44,875 nt of DNA from CAYOYK01 sp964408185 (lineage in GTDB: Bacteria > Bacillota > Clostridia > Christensenellales > Aristaeellaceae), in contig CAYOYK010000020.1 in NCBI GenBank assembly GCA_964408185.1, positions 1 to 44,875 of the forward strand, read 5' to 3'. The translations under genes were made by a program, and so were the position numbers. This document shows positions 1-7,470 of the stretch, in pieces. The notes beneath the pieces are model-generated. The model did no database searches. It was given only the letters and a program-made list of their open reading frames with translations, and was not told where the DNA came from. How positions within the stretch are numbered: the first letter of the stretch is position 1; every line of letters starts with the position of its first letter.

Positions 1-1
1 C

Positions 2-289
2 GCCAAGGAAATGGTGTTCGACCCCATTCACCCCTACTCCCGCGGCCTGATGAAGAGCATCATCGTGCCGGAGGAGGGTACCCGCGACCACAAGCTCACC
101 GCGATTCCCGGCACGCCGCCAAACCTGAAAAAGCCGCCGCAGGGCTGCCGGTTTGCGGAGCGCTGCAAGTACGCGGTGCCGGCCTGCCAGATCAACAGCC
201 TGCCGATGATCGACTTCGACGGTGGACGCTCGTTCCGTTGCGGCCACTCCGTGCAGCACCTGAGGGAGGTATACGAGCATGAAGACTGA
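2..289 (+). CDS. Oligopeptide/oligosaccharide ABC importer ATPase, OppD-type, C-terminal end (5' partial)
   Basis: Only the last ~95 residues are in the window; the frame is open from base 2. What is seen is the C-terminal oligo_HPY region of Opp/Dpp ATPases: HPYSRGLMKSI, then PGTPPNL, then the Cys-containing GCRFAERCKYAVPAC segment. In this family that region follows the nucleotide-binding domain and can bind an Fe-S cluster. Walker motifs lie upstream of the window. The last 11 bases overlap the start of the OppF-type gene, so the two ATPases are co-translated subunits of one importer. The beta-glucosidase gene that follows suggests the substrate is an oligosaccharide rather than a peptide, as in the cellobiose branch of the family; that is inference. 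Confidence 0.9.
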   Translation, partial: AKEMVFDPIHPYSRGLMKSIIVPEEGTRDHKLTAIPGTPPNLKKPPQGCRFAERCKYAVPACQINSLPMIDFDGGRSFRCGHSVQHLREVYEHED

Positions 290-1232
290 TGAAAACATCA
301 TCAACGACGCGATTCAGCCCGACGAGGGAACCCTCCGCGCAGCGCAGGACGCTGCCGTGGAAGCTGCCCCGGCGGCCGCGCCCGCCGAAACGGATCAGAC
401 CCTTTTGGATCGCCCCGATATGTCCCAGCGTCCCCTTTGCCTGAGCGGCGTGGGCGTGACCAAGGTGTTCGGCTACGGCAAAAAGGCCAACACCGCCGTC
501 GATCATGTGGATTTCGAGTTCCGCGAGGGCGAGCTGGTTTCCATCGTGGGCGAGAGCGGCAGCGGCAAAACCACCCTGTCCAAGATGCTGCTGGGCCTCA
601 TCAACGTGACGGAGGGCGAGATCTTCTTCCAAGGCAAGCCGCGCGATATCTCCAACCACCGCAAGAAGGAGCAGTACTGGCAGGGCATTCAGGCCATCTT
701 CCAAGACCCGTTTTCCAGCTACAACGTGTTCAACAAGATCGACACCGTGCTGCTGGACTGCATCAACATGCGCGGCGGACGCAACCTCCCCTATGAGAAA
801 AAGGTCGAGCTGATGACCGAGGCGTGCAGCTTCGTCAACCTCAAGTTCGCCGAGCTGACCAACAAGTACCCCTTCGAACTGTCCGGCGGACAGATGCAGC
901 GCTTGATGATCGCCCGCATCTTCCTGCTCCGGCCCAAGATCCTGCTGGCCGACGAACCCACCAGCATGATCGACGCGTGCTCCCGCGCCACCATCCTGGA
1001 CATGCTGCTCAACCTGCGCGACGAAATCGGCATGACGATCATCTTCATCACGCACGATATCGGCTTGGCCTACTACATCAGCGACAGCGTGTACATCATG
1101 GAGCACGGCAAGTTTGTGGAGCACGGCACGGCGGACGACGTCATCCTCAACCCGCAGGCCCAATACACCAAGCGCCTCATCAGCGACGTGCCAAAGATCT
1201 ACGAGCCTTGGGATTTGAGCACCGTCGGCTGA
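279..1232 (+). CDS. Oligopeptide/oligosaccharide ABC importer ATPase, OppF-type
   Basis: 317 residues. Walker A GESGSGKTT is at about residues 91-99; the ABC signature LSGGQMQR and Walker B LLADEPTS follow, with the switch His in FITHDIG. It supplies ATP hydrolysis for an Opp-family importer on the cytoplasmic face of the membrane, paired with the OppD-type subunit whose end it overlaps. The ATG at 279 has GGAGG 10-12 bases upstream. The first ~50 residues are an acidic and Ala-rich extension (DEGTLRAAQDAAVEAAPAAAPAE) not usual for the family; an internal Met at residue 48 would give a conventional N-terminus, but its upstream sequence has no good ribosome site. The C-terminus stops shortly after the nucleotide-binding domain and lacks the Cys-rich oligo_HPY tail seen in its partner. 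Confidence 0.93.
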   Translation: MKTDENIINDAIQPDEGTLRAAQDAAVEAAPAAAPAETDQTLLDRPDMSQRPLCLSGVGVTKVFGYGKKANTAVDHVDFEFREGELVSIVGESGSGKTTLSKMLLGLINVTEGEIFFQGKPRDISNHRKKEQYWQGIQAIFQDPFSSYNVFNKIDTVLLDCINMRGGRNLPYEKKVELMTEACSFVNLKFAELTNKYPFELSGGQMQRLMIARIFLLRPKILLADEPTSMIDACSRATILDMLLNLRDEIGMTIIFITHDIGLAYYISDSVYIMEHGKFVEHGTADDVILNPQAQYTKRLISDVPKIYEPWDLSTVG

Positions 1233-1247
1233 GAAAAGGAGAAGCCT

Positions 1248-3521
1248 ATGAACATTAAAGAAACCATCGCCAAAATGACGCTTGAGGAGAAGGCATCCCT
1301 GCTCTCCGGCGCGGATTTTTGGCACACCCAACCCGTGGAACGCGTCGGCATCCAGAGCGTGATGGTCAGCGACGGCCCTCACGGACTGCGCAAGCAGGAT
1401 TCGTCCGGCGATCACTTGGGCATCAACGATTCCATCAAGGCCATTTGCTTCCCCGCGGGCAGCGCTACCGCCGCATCCTTCGACCGCGACCTGCTGCACA
1501 CCCTTGGCGAAGCCCTTGGCGACGCCTGCCAGCACGAGGAGGTCTCCGTGGTGCTGGGCCCCGCTGTCAACATCAAGCGTTCCCCGCTTTGCGGGCGCAA
1601 CTTTGAGTATTTCAGCGAGGATCCGTACCTTGCCGGCGAGGCTGCGGTCAGCCTGATCGACGGCATTCAGAGCCGGAACGTGGGAACGAGCATCAAGCAC
1701 TTTGCGGCCAACAGCCAAGAAAACCGCCGCATGAGCAGCGACAGCCAAGTGGACGAGCGCACGCTGCGCGAGATCTACTTCCCCGCCTTCGAGGCCGCCG
1801 TAAAGCGCGCGCAGCCATGGACCGTGATGTGCAGCTACAACCAGATCAACGGCGTGTTCTCCAGCGATAACAAATGGCTGCTGACTGACGTTCTGCGCGA
1901 CGAATGGGGCTTTAAGGGCTATGTCATGACCGACTGGGGCGCTATGAACAACCGCGTGGAGGGCGTAAAGGCCGGCTGCGATCTGGAAATGCCCGCCTCC
2001 GGCGGCGCGAACGACGCGCTTGTGGTCAAGGCCGTGCGCGAGGGCAAGCTGGATGAAAAGCTGGTCGATCTGTGCTGCGAGCGCATCCTGACCATCAACC
2101 AGCGCTACCTCGATCAAGCCAAGCCCGAAACCCTGTGGGATAAGGCGGCGCAGCATCAGCTGGCCCGCAAGCTGGCCGCGGAGTGCATGGTGCTGCTGAA
2201 GAACGACGACGGCGTACTGCCCATCGCAAAGGGCACCGACGTGGCCGTGATCGGCAAGTTTGCCAAGCAGCCGCGCTTCCAAGGCGGCGGCAGCTCCCAC
2301 ATCAACAGCAACGAGGTCACCAGCGCCATGGACGTGCTGGGCGACTGCCCCCATGTGACTTATGCCGACGGCTATGCCATCGAGCAGAGCGAGGCCGACG
2401 AGGCCCTCATCGCCGACGCGGTCGCCAAGGCGAAGGCCGCCAAGGTCGCCGTGATCTTCGCGGGTCTGCCGGACGCTTACGAGAGCGAAGGCTACGACCG
2501 CACGCACATGCGCCTGCCCGCCTGCCAAGACGAGCTGATCGCCCGCGTGGCCGAGGCCAATCCCAACACCGTGGTGGTGCTGTACAACGGCTCCCCCATC
2601 GAGATGCCGTGGGTCGGCAATGTCAAGGCCATCCTCGAAGCCTACTTGGGCGGCGAGGCCGTCGGCGGCGCGACTGTGGATGTGCTCTATGGCGACGTGT
2701 GTCCGAGCGGCCGTCTGCCCGAAACCTTCCCGATCAAGCTGGCAGACAATCCCTCCTTCCCTTGGTATGGCGGCGAGAAGGACGTGGTGGAGTACCGCGA
2801 GGGCGTGTTTGTCGGTTACCGCTGGTACGACAAAAAGGACATGGACGTGCTCTTCCCCTTTGGGTACGGCCTGAGCTATACCTCGTTCGCCTATTCCAAC
2901 CTCAAGCTGAGCGCCGGCGAGATCAAGGATACCGATACGCTGACCGTCAGCGTGGATGTGACCAATACCGGCAAAGCAAAGGGCAAGGAGGTCGTGCAGC
3001 TCTATGTGGCCGACCGCGAGTCCATTGTCATTCGCCCGGTGCGGGAGCTGAAGGGCTACGTCAAGGTGGAGCTGGACCCCGGCGAGACCAAGACCGTCAC
3101 CTTCCGGCTGGACAAGCGTTCCTTCGCCTACTGGAGCACCAAGCTGCATGACTGGCATGTGGAGACCGGCGCGTTTGGCATCCAGATCGGTCGTTCCAGC
3201 CGCGATATCGCGCTGGAGCAGGATGTGACAGTAGTCTCTACCGTGGAGCTCCCGGAGCCGGTCAGCCTGAACTCCATCTTTGCCGACCTGATGGCCAACC
3301 CCAAGGCCTTGCAGGTGCTCAAACCCTTGTTGGACGGCATGGCAAAGCTCTTTGGCGGCAGCGAGGTGGAAAGCGACGTATCCACCAGCGCCGTCTCCCC
3401 CGACATGGTGCAGGCGATGCTGGCTTACATGCCGCTGCGCTCTCTGTTTAGCTTCTCCGGCGGACAGGTGAGCATGGAGCAGCTGGAGGGCATGGTCGCC
3501 CTCATCAACAAGCCCGAATAA
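1248..3521 (+). CDS. Glycoside hydrolase family 3 beta-glucosidase
   Basis: 757 residues, the usual length for three-domain GH3 enzymes. Order: GH3 TIM-barrel (about 1-300) with the KHFAANSQE motif and the nucleophile Asp229 in VMTDWGA; the alpha/beta sandwich GH3_C domain (about 315-540, GGGSSHIN and DAYESEGYDR); a fibronectin-III-like domain (about 570-640, VDVTNTGKAKGKEVVQLY). These cleave beta-linked glucose or xylose from the non-reducing end of oligosaccharides. No signal peptide or membrane segment, so it should act in the cytoplasm on sugars brought in by the ABC importer encoded 15 bases upstream; the ATG at 1248 follows AAAAGGAG. The last ~110 residues beyond the Fn3 domain are Ser/Met-rich and not recognised. 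The exact substrate cannot be read from sequence. Confidence 0.96.
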   Translation: MNIKETIAKMTLEEKASLLSGADFWHTQPVERVGIQSVMVSDGPHGLRKQDSSGDHLGINDSIKAICFPAGSATAASFDRDLLHTLGEALGDACQHEEVSVVLGPAVNIKRSPLCGRNFEYFSEDPYLAGEAAVSLIDGIQSRNVGTSIKHFAANSQENRRMSSDSQVDERTLREIYFPAFEAAVKRAQPWTVMCSYNQINGVFSSDNKWLLTDVLRDEWGFKGYVMTDWGAMNNRVEGVKAGCDLEMPASGGANDALVVKAVREGKLDEKLVDLCCERILTINQRYLDQAKPETLWDKAAQHQLARKLAAECMVLLKNDDGVLPIAKGTDVAVIGKFAKQPRFQGGGSSHINSNEVTSAMDVLGDCPHVTYADGYAIEQSEADEALIADAVAKAKAAKVAVIFAGLPDAYESEGYDRTHMRLPACQDELIARVAEANPNTVVVLYNGSPIEMPWVGNVKAILEAYLGGEAVGGATVDVLYGDVCPSGRLPETFPIKLADNPSFPWYGGEKDVVEYREGVFVGYRWYDKKDMDVLFPFGYGLSYTSFAYSNLKLSAGEIKDTDTLTVSVDVTNTGKAKGKEVVQLYVADRESIVIRPVRELKGYVKVELDPGETKTVTFRLDKRSFAYWSTKLHDWHVETGAFGIQIGRSSRDIALEQDVTVVSTVELPEPVSLNSIFADLMANPKALQVLKPLLDGMAKLFGGSEVESDVSTSAVSPDMVQAMLAYMPLRSLFSFSGGQVSMEQLEGMVALINKPE

Positions 3522-3541
3522 CCAAACCGTACCCCCTTATG

Positions 3542-3580
3542 GCAAAGGCCGCGCTTTCCCAAAAGCGCGGCCTTTGTTGC
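3542..3580. terminator. Bidirectional intrinsic terminator
   Basis: A perfect 14-bp stem (3544-3557 with 3562-3575) with a CCCA loop lies between the converging GH3 and TraX-like genes. Outer A/T pairs (GCAAA with TTTGTTGC) let it work in both directions. Confidence 0.85.
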
Positions 3581-3624
3581 GCTGAAGCCATAACCGATAT
3601 CATCCCCAGCCGAACCGGCATTCC

Positions 3625-4452
3625 CTACCGGAACACCGCCAGCATGGTACTCCAGTCCACGCCGCTGAGCAGCTTGACCGCGATCAGGATCACCAGATGC
3701 GCCGGATATAAGCTATACCCCAGCCAATGCGGCATATGGACATGCGAATGCGTGGGGATGAGGATCAGCGGCAGGCTGAGCCAGATCATCGCTTGTGTGC
3801 GGAAGAACGGGCTGATAAGCTCGTTCAGGCCGCTTACGCCGACCCACGGCAGCGTGAGGCCAAAGAGCTGACTGTTGGAGCCGCCGCCGCTGGCGAGGCC
3901 CCAGAACAGCCCGTAGGCGATCAGTGTCGCGGCCAAGCCGCCGCGCGTTTTGCGCGCGCCGTACAGCAGGTAGATGAACAGCACGCCCCTCCAGCCATAG
4001 TCCACCGATACGAAGCAGGCGACCAGCAGGCACAGCACGGGCGCCCAGATATGGCTGCCGTACTTCCGCTCGCGCATGCCCCAAATCCCCATCATGCCCA
4101 ATGAAAGTGTAAACAGGATGTTCAGGCTGCTCACGGAATGATTGAGCGCCATCATATACAGCGGCTGGGACAGCACGCCCAGCAGCAGCAGCCGCCCCAA
4201 ATACCGGGCGGGGTTGCGCGTCTTTACGCTGCCGACCACAATGCACCACGCATACAGCGGCATCGCCATCCGACCGATGAGGCGCAGCTCAAACACCGGG
4301 CGAAAGACTGTCGCGCCCAAGTGATCGACCAGCATCAGGCATAGCGCCAGCAGCTTGAGCAGCGACGTATCCAGATTGCCCGCCAGCGGCTCGGCTTCCC
4401 GGTTGGACAGGACGTTGTGCAAGCCCATCACCCCCGCAATTGTTTTGCGCAC
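3625..4452 (-). CDS. TraX-family integral membrane protein
   Basis: 275 residues with about eight hydrophobic segments. The opening LLKLLALCLMLVDHLGATVF and RMAMPLYAWCIV are hallmarks of the TraX family, named for the F-plasmid pilin N-acetylase. Chromosomal homologues are common in Bacillota, where the job is unknown; they resemble membrane acyltransferases. No conjugation genes are nearby, so a pilin role is unlikely. The start is uncertain: the GTG at 4452 lies only about 2 bases past the predicted transcription start, which would make a nearly leaderless message; an in-frame ATG at 4428 has only a G-rich tract touching it. It converges with the GH3 gene and diverges from the PDZ operon. 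Confidence 0.8.
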   Translation of the reverse strand: MRKTIAGVMGLHNVLSNREAEPLAGNLDTSLLKLLALCLMLVDHLGATVFRPVFELRLIGRMAMPLYAWCIVVGSVKTRNPARYLGRLLLLGVLSQPLYMMALNHSVSSLNILFTLSLGMMGIWGMRERKYGSHIWAPVLCLLVACFVSVDYGWRGVLFIYLLYGARKTRGGLAATLIAYGLFWGLASGGGSNSQLFGLTLPWVGVSGLNELISPFFRTQAMIWLSLPLILIPTHSHVHMPHWLGYSLYPAHLVILIAVKLLSGVDWSTMLAVFR

Positions 4453-4460
4453 GTATGTGG

Positions 4461-4469
4461 ATTATATCA
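4461..4469 (-). promoter_or_regulatory. Extended -10 promoter for the TraX-like gene
   Basis: On the minus strand the sequence reads TGATATAAT, an extended -10 hexamer with a TG dinucleotide. No good -35 is visible 16-18 bases upstream. The predicted start of transcription falls near 4454. Confidence 0.5.
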
Positions 4470-4517
4470 CGAAAGCACGCCGAAGAAAAGCCGACCTTTC
4501 AAGCAGGATTCAGAGCG

Positions 4518-4556
4518 CGTTCATACATCGTTCACATCCGCACCGTAGGGTAGACT
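4518..4556 (+). promoter_or_regulatory. Response-regulator-like direct repeat and -10 for the PDZ/two-component operon
   Basis: Two 11-bp direct repeats, CGTTCATACAT (4518-4528) and CGTTCACATCC (4529-4539), match at 7 of 11 positions and sit where a -35 would be. A -10-like TAGACT follows at 4551-4556. This spacing is the layout of promoters activated by OmpR/PhoB-type regulators, and the operon encodes one. Binding by that regulator is inferred. Confidence 0.4.
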
Positions 4557-4591
4557 TGTCCCGGAGCGGAAGGAAAGGATGCGAACCGTCC

Positions 4592-5041
4592 ATGAGCAAA
4601 ACACGGAGGGGGACGGTATGGATATGGGTACTTTTTGTGCTGCTGCTTTGCTGCGTGGCAGGCTATCTATACTGGGCGTACCATGGGCTGGGCGAGCCCG
4701 CGCAGGCGACGAGCGAGCCGCTGTCAACTCCCGCGGAGGGCTCCGACCCATTGGGCATGCTGTTGATTGATATCATCACGGACGAGCAGGCGGCTGAGTT
4801 TTCCGTACAGGAGCACGGGGTGTACGTGCTGGCCGTATCGGAAAACTCCGCCGCGCAGCGCGCCGGGCTGCGCTCCGGCGACAGAATCACAGCCCTCAAC
4901 GGCGTGGAGGCTTACACGGCCGCAGACCTGTACGATCTACTCGCGCGCGTGGAGACAGGCTCGCCCGTGCTGCTCACAGGCGAGCGCAACGACGCGGAAC
5001 GCGCATGGACGATCGTCAACGCCGCTATGGAAAGCGATTGA
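4592..5041 (+). CDS. Small membrane-anchored PDZ domain protein
   Basis: 149 residues from the ATG at 4592, chosen because AGGAAAGGA lies just upstream and the longer frame has no other ribosome site. One N-terminal membrane anchor (about 9-29, VWIWVLFVLLLCCVAGYLYW), a short linker, then a PDZ domain (about 55-145) with the typical VSENSAAQRAGLRSGDRITALNGVEAY core. There is no protease domain, unlike HtrA. It is the first gene of an operon with a response regulator and a sensor kinase, which suggests the extracytoplasmic PDZ domain binds exposed C-termini or modulates the kinase. That is inference. Confidence 0.8.
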   Translation: MSKTRRGTVWIWVLFVLLLCCVAGYLYWAYHGLGEPAQATSEPLSTPAEGSDPLGMLLIDIITDEQAAEFSVQEHGVYVLAVSENSAAQRAGLRSGDRITALNGVEAYTAADLYDLLARVETGSPVLLTGERNDAERAWTIVNAAMESD

Positions 5042-5066
5042 AGCGCGCTTCAAAGCATGGTATAAT
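5038..5066 (+). promoter_or_regulatory. Promoter of the response regulator gene with a 16-bp palindrome over the -35
   Basis: TTGAAG (5038-5043) and TATAAT (5061-5066) are 17 bases apart, with an extended -10 (TGG before TATAAT). The -35 is the left half of a perfect palindrome, TTGAAGCGCGCTTCAA (5038-5053), with no loop, so it looks like a dimeric protein's operator rather than a hairpin. It overlaps the stop codon of the PDZ gene, giving the regulator and kinase their own transcription. Confidence 0.7.
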
Positions 5067-5093
5067 AAGCCAAACATCGGAGGAGGTCGCGGC

Positions 5094-5771
5094 ATGAAGA
5101 TACTGATCGTAGACGACGAGCAGAAAATCAGAGAGCTCATCAGAAAATACGCCGAGTTTGAGGAATATCAAACCGCCGAGGCCGCGGACGGCATGCAGGC
5201 CGTTGAAATGGCGCGCAGCGAGGCGTTCGATCTGATCATCATGGACATTATGATGCCGGAGCTGGACGGCTTTTCCGCTGCGCGGGAGATCCGCAAAAAA
5301 CAAAAGGTGCCGATCATTCTGCTCAGCGCGCGCGGCGAGGAGTACGACAAAATACACGGGTTTGAGCTTGGAATCGACGATTACGTGGTCAAGCCGTTCT
5401 CGCCCAAGGAGCTGATGATGCGCGTGGGCGCGGTGCTGCGCCGCAGCCAAGCCGATACGCCCGTCGAGCCTGAGCACGAGACCCTTCGCGTGGAGGGCAT
5501 GACCATTGATTTTTCCGCGCGCCGCGTGGTGATCGACGGCGCGCCGGTGGAGCTATCGCCCAAGGAGTACGACCTGCTGTTCTACATGGCGCGCAACCGC
5601 GGCATCGCCCTCACGCGGGACAAGCTGATCAGCGAGGTTTGGGGCTACGACTTTTTTGGGGACGACCGCACGCTGGATACGCACATCAAGCTGCTGCGCA
5701 AGCAGCTTGGGGACTATGCCCGTTACATTGTAACGCTGCGAGGAGTTGGCTATCGCTTTGAAAAAGAATAA
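5094..5771 (+). CDS. OmpR/PhoB-family DNA-binding response regulator
   Basis: 225 residues, standard length. The receiver domain has the acidic pocket DDE (7-9), phospho-acceptor Asp51 in IIMDIMMP, Ser78 in place of the usual Thr, and Lys100 in YVVKPFSPKE. A winged-helix Trans_reg_C domain follows (about 130-223, ending TLRGVGYRFEKE). It should be phosphorylated by the kinase encoded next and bind direct repeats such as those at 4518-4539. The ATG at 5094 has GGAGGAGG upstream. The kinase gene overlaps its 3' end, indicating translational coupling. Confidence 0.95.
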   Translation: MKILIVDDEQKIRELIRKYAEFEEYQTAEAADGMQAVEMARSEAFDLIIMDIMMPELDGFSAAREIRKKQKVPIILLSARGEEYDKIHGFELGIDDYVVKPFSPKELMMRVGAVLRRSQADTPVEPEHETLRVEGMTIDFSARRVVIDGAPVELSPKEYDLLFYMARNRGIALTRDKLISEVWGYDFFGDDRTLDTHIKLLRKQLGDYARYIVTLRGVGYRFEKE

Positions 5772-7365
5772 GGGCGCGTCGGGCAAGCGCCCGTCCGTAT
5801 TCGCGCGCATTCGCTTGGGGCTGAGCCGGTTGAGCATACGCAACCGGGTGTTTTGTTATTTTTTGATCTTTGTGGCGCTTCTGCTGGCGCTGCTGTGGCT
5901 GCTTCAGGTCGTCTTTTTGGACGACTTCTACCGCAGCCTCAAGACCGAGATGCTCACGGTCTCCGCGAGCAATCTGGAGCGAAACATCGATAACGCCGAT
6001 CTGCAATCGCTTTCCGACCGTATCTCGCAGGAGAACGACGTGTGCGTGCTGGTGCTGGACGAGGACCTTCAGGTGCTCGTCAGCTCCGAGGCGACCCCGG
6101 CCTGCATCCTGCACAAAATGAGCACGCACGACCTGCGCCGATACATCCAGCGGCTGGGCGAGAACGAAACCCAGATGATGGAGACGTTTGAGACGTTTGG
6201 CTATCGCAACAACCAATACGACGAAAAGCACTTCAACGGCCCTGTGCCCAAGCCCTACGACGGCGGGGCGAAAAGCATGCTGCTCGTGCGCCGCGTTTTG
6301 CTGGCGGACGGCAGCTATGCCTACGTGTTCCTCAACGCGCTGGTCACCCCCGTAAACGCGACGGTGCAGACCATTCGCAGCCAGCTTGTGTGGATCACGG
6401 GCATCTTGGTGGTGCTGTCCTTCCTGCTGTCCTTCCTGCTGGCAAGGCGTATCACCCGCCCCATCATCCGCACCAACGAGGCGGCCAAGGAGCTATCCAA
6501 GGGCAAGTTTACGCCCGTCAAAACGCCCGTGAGCTTCCGCGAGGTGGCCGAGCTGAACCAGACGCTCACGCAGGCGGCCGCCGACCTGTGCAAGGTGGAG
6601 GGCATGCAGCGCGAGCTGATCGCCAATATATCGCACGATCTCCGCACGCCGCTGACGCTGATTGAGGGCTACGCCGAGGTCATGCGCGACCTGCCCGGAG
6701 AGAACACCCCGGACAACATGCAGGTCATCATTGATGAAACCAAGCGCCTGAGCAGCCTTGTGAACGCGGTGCTGGATTACTCCGTGGTGCAGAGCGGCAG
6801 CGCGACCATCGTCCCGCAGGCGTACGACCTGACCGCCGACGTGACAAGCATCCTGCAGCGCTACCAAAAGCTCACCGAGCAGGACGGCTACCATGTGGAA
6901 TACCGTTACGACAGGCCCGTCAAGGTGAACGCAGACCCCCTGCGCGTGGGACAGGTGGTGTACAACCTCATCAACAACGCGCTCACCTACACCGGCGAGG
7001 ATAAAACCGTCACCGTGACGCAGGAGGTGGAGGGCGACGAGGTTCGCGTTTCCGTCAACGACAGCGGCGAGGGCATCGCGCCGGAGGACTTGCCCTACAT
7101 CTGGAGCCGATACTATCGCGGCAGCAAGCCGCACAAGCGCGCCGCCATCGGCACGGGGCTTGGGCTGAGCATCGTGCGCGGCATCATGGAGAGCCACGGC
7201 CTGCGTTACGGCGTGACCAGCCAGCTTGGCGAGGGCAGCCAGTTCTGGTTCTATCTGCCGCTTGCCAAGGAGGATGCGCCCGCAGATCAAGCGGGTCAAG
7301 CGGGTCAAGCGGGTCAAGCGGAGCAATCGAATCAATCGAATCAAGCGAATCAAGCAGATCAATAG
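5758..7365 (+). CDS. Membrane sensor histidine kinase
   Basis: About 535 residues from a TTG at 5758 (AGGAG ends 12 bases before it); a TTG at 5746 is also in frame but the AGGAG abuts it. From the 5746 count: membrane helix 36-58, extracytoplasmic sensor region 60-210, second helix 213-233, HAMP (about 233-285), HisKA with His297 in ISHDLRTPLTLIEGY, then the HATPase_c N box NLINNAL, G1 DSGEGI and G2 GTGLGLS. It is the partner of the upstream response regulator. The sensor region has no recognised fold. The protein ends in nine tripeptides of the form A/S-x-Q, encoded by a DNA tandem repeat and unlike the rest of the protein. Confidence 0.94.
   Translation: MKKNKGASGKRPSVFARIRLGLSRLSIRNRVFCYFLIFVALLLALLWLLQVVFLDDFYRSLKTEMLTVSASNLERNIDNADLQSLSDRISQENDVCVLVLDEDLQVLVSSEATPACILHKMSTHDLRRYIQRLGENETQMMETFETFGYRNNQYDEKHFNGPVPKPYDGGAKSMLLVRRVLLADGSYAYVFLNALVTPVNATVQTIRSQLVWITGILVVLSFLLSFLLARRITRPIIRTNEAAKELSKGKFTPVKTPVSFREVAELNQTLTQAAADLCKVEGMQRELIANISHDLRTPLTLIEGYAEVMRDLPGENTPDNMQVIIDETKRLSSLVNAVLDYSVVQSGSATIVPQAYDLTADVTSILQRYQKLTEQDGYHVEYRYDRPVKVNADPLRVGQVVYNLINNALTYTGEDKTVTVTQEVEGDEVRVSVNDSGEGIAPEDLPYIWSRYYRGSKPHKRAAIGTGLGLSIVRGIMESHGLRYGVTSQLGEGSQFWFYLPLAKEDAPADQAGQAGQAGQAEQSNQSNQANQADQ
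7282..7362 (+). repeat. Nine-unit 9-bp tandem repeat at the 3' end of the kinase gene
   Basis: Nine consecutive 9-bp units, each ending CAA: GCAGATCAA, three of GCGGGTCAA, GCGGAGCAA, two of TCGAATCAA, GCGAATCAA, GCAGATCAA, immediately followed by the TAG stop. They encode ADQ, AGQ x3, AEQ, SNQ x2, ANQ, ADQ. Because the unit is a multiple of three, copy changes would alter the tail length without a frameshift. Confidence 0.95.
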
Positions 7366-7406
7366 CAAGGCCCGCGCGTGCCTGACAGACGCTCGGCCTC
7401 GCCCGC

Positions 7407-7430
7407 TCAACGGAGCGTTGATTGCTTTTT
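7407..7430 (+). terminator. Weak intrinsic terminator after the kinase gene
   Basis: A 6-bp stem (7407-7412 with 7416-7421, loop GAG) followed by TTGCTTTTT. The stem is short, so termination may be partial. Confidence 0.5.
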
Positions 7431-7450
7431 GTTAGCGCGACTGCTACACT
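7423..7450 (+). promoter_or_regulatory. Candidate promoter for the XRE regulator gene
   Basis: TTGCTT (7423-7428), 16 bases, then TACACT (7445-7450) with TGC in front, an extended -10. It lies 20 bases before the start codon region and overlaps the weak terminator. Confidence 0.45.
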
Positions 7451-7470
7451 GTGTTTCGGAGGCGAGAGGC

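Noticed and set aside
192..3158. 988-residue open frame on the minus strand opposite OppF and the GH3 gene
   Set aside because: Antisense shadow of GC-rich codons; His/Leu/Val/Ala-rich, no domain, and the plus-strand genes have clear families.
3625..4452. Sign of an integrated conjugative element because of TraX
   Set aside because: Chromosomal TraX homologues are common in Clostridia and no relaxase, coupling protein or integrase is nearby.
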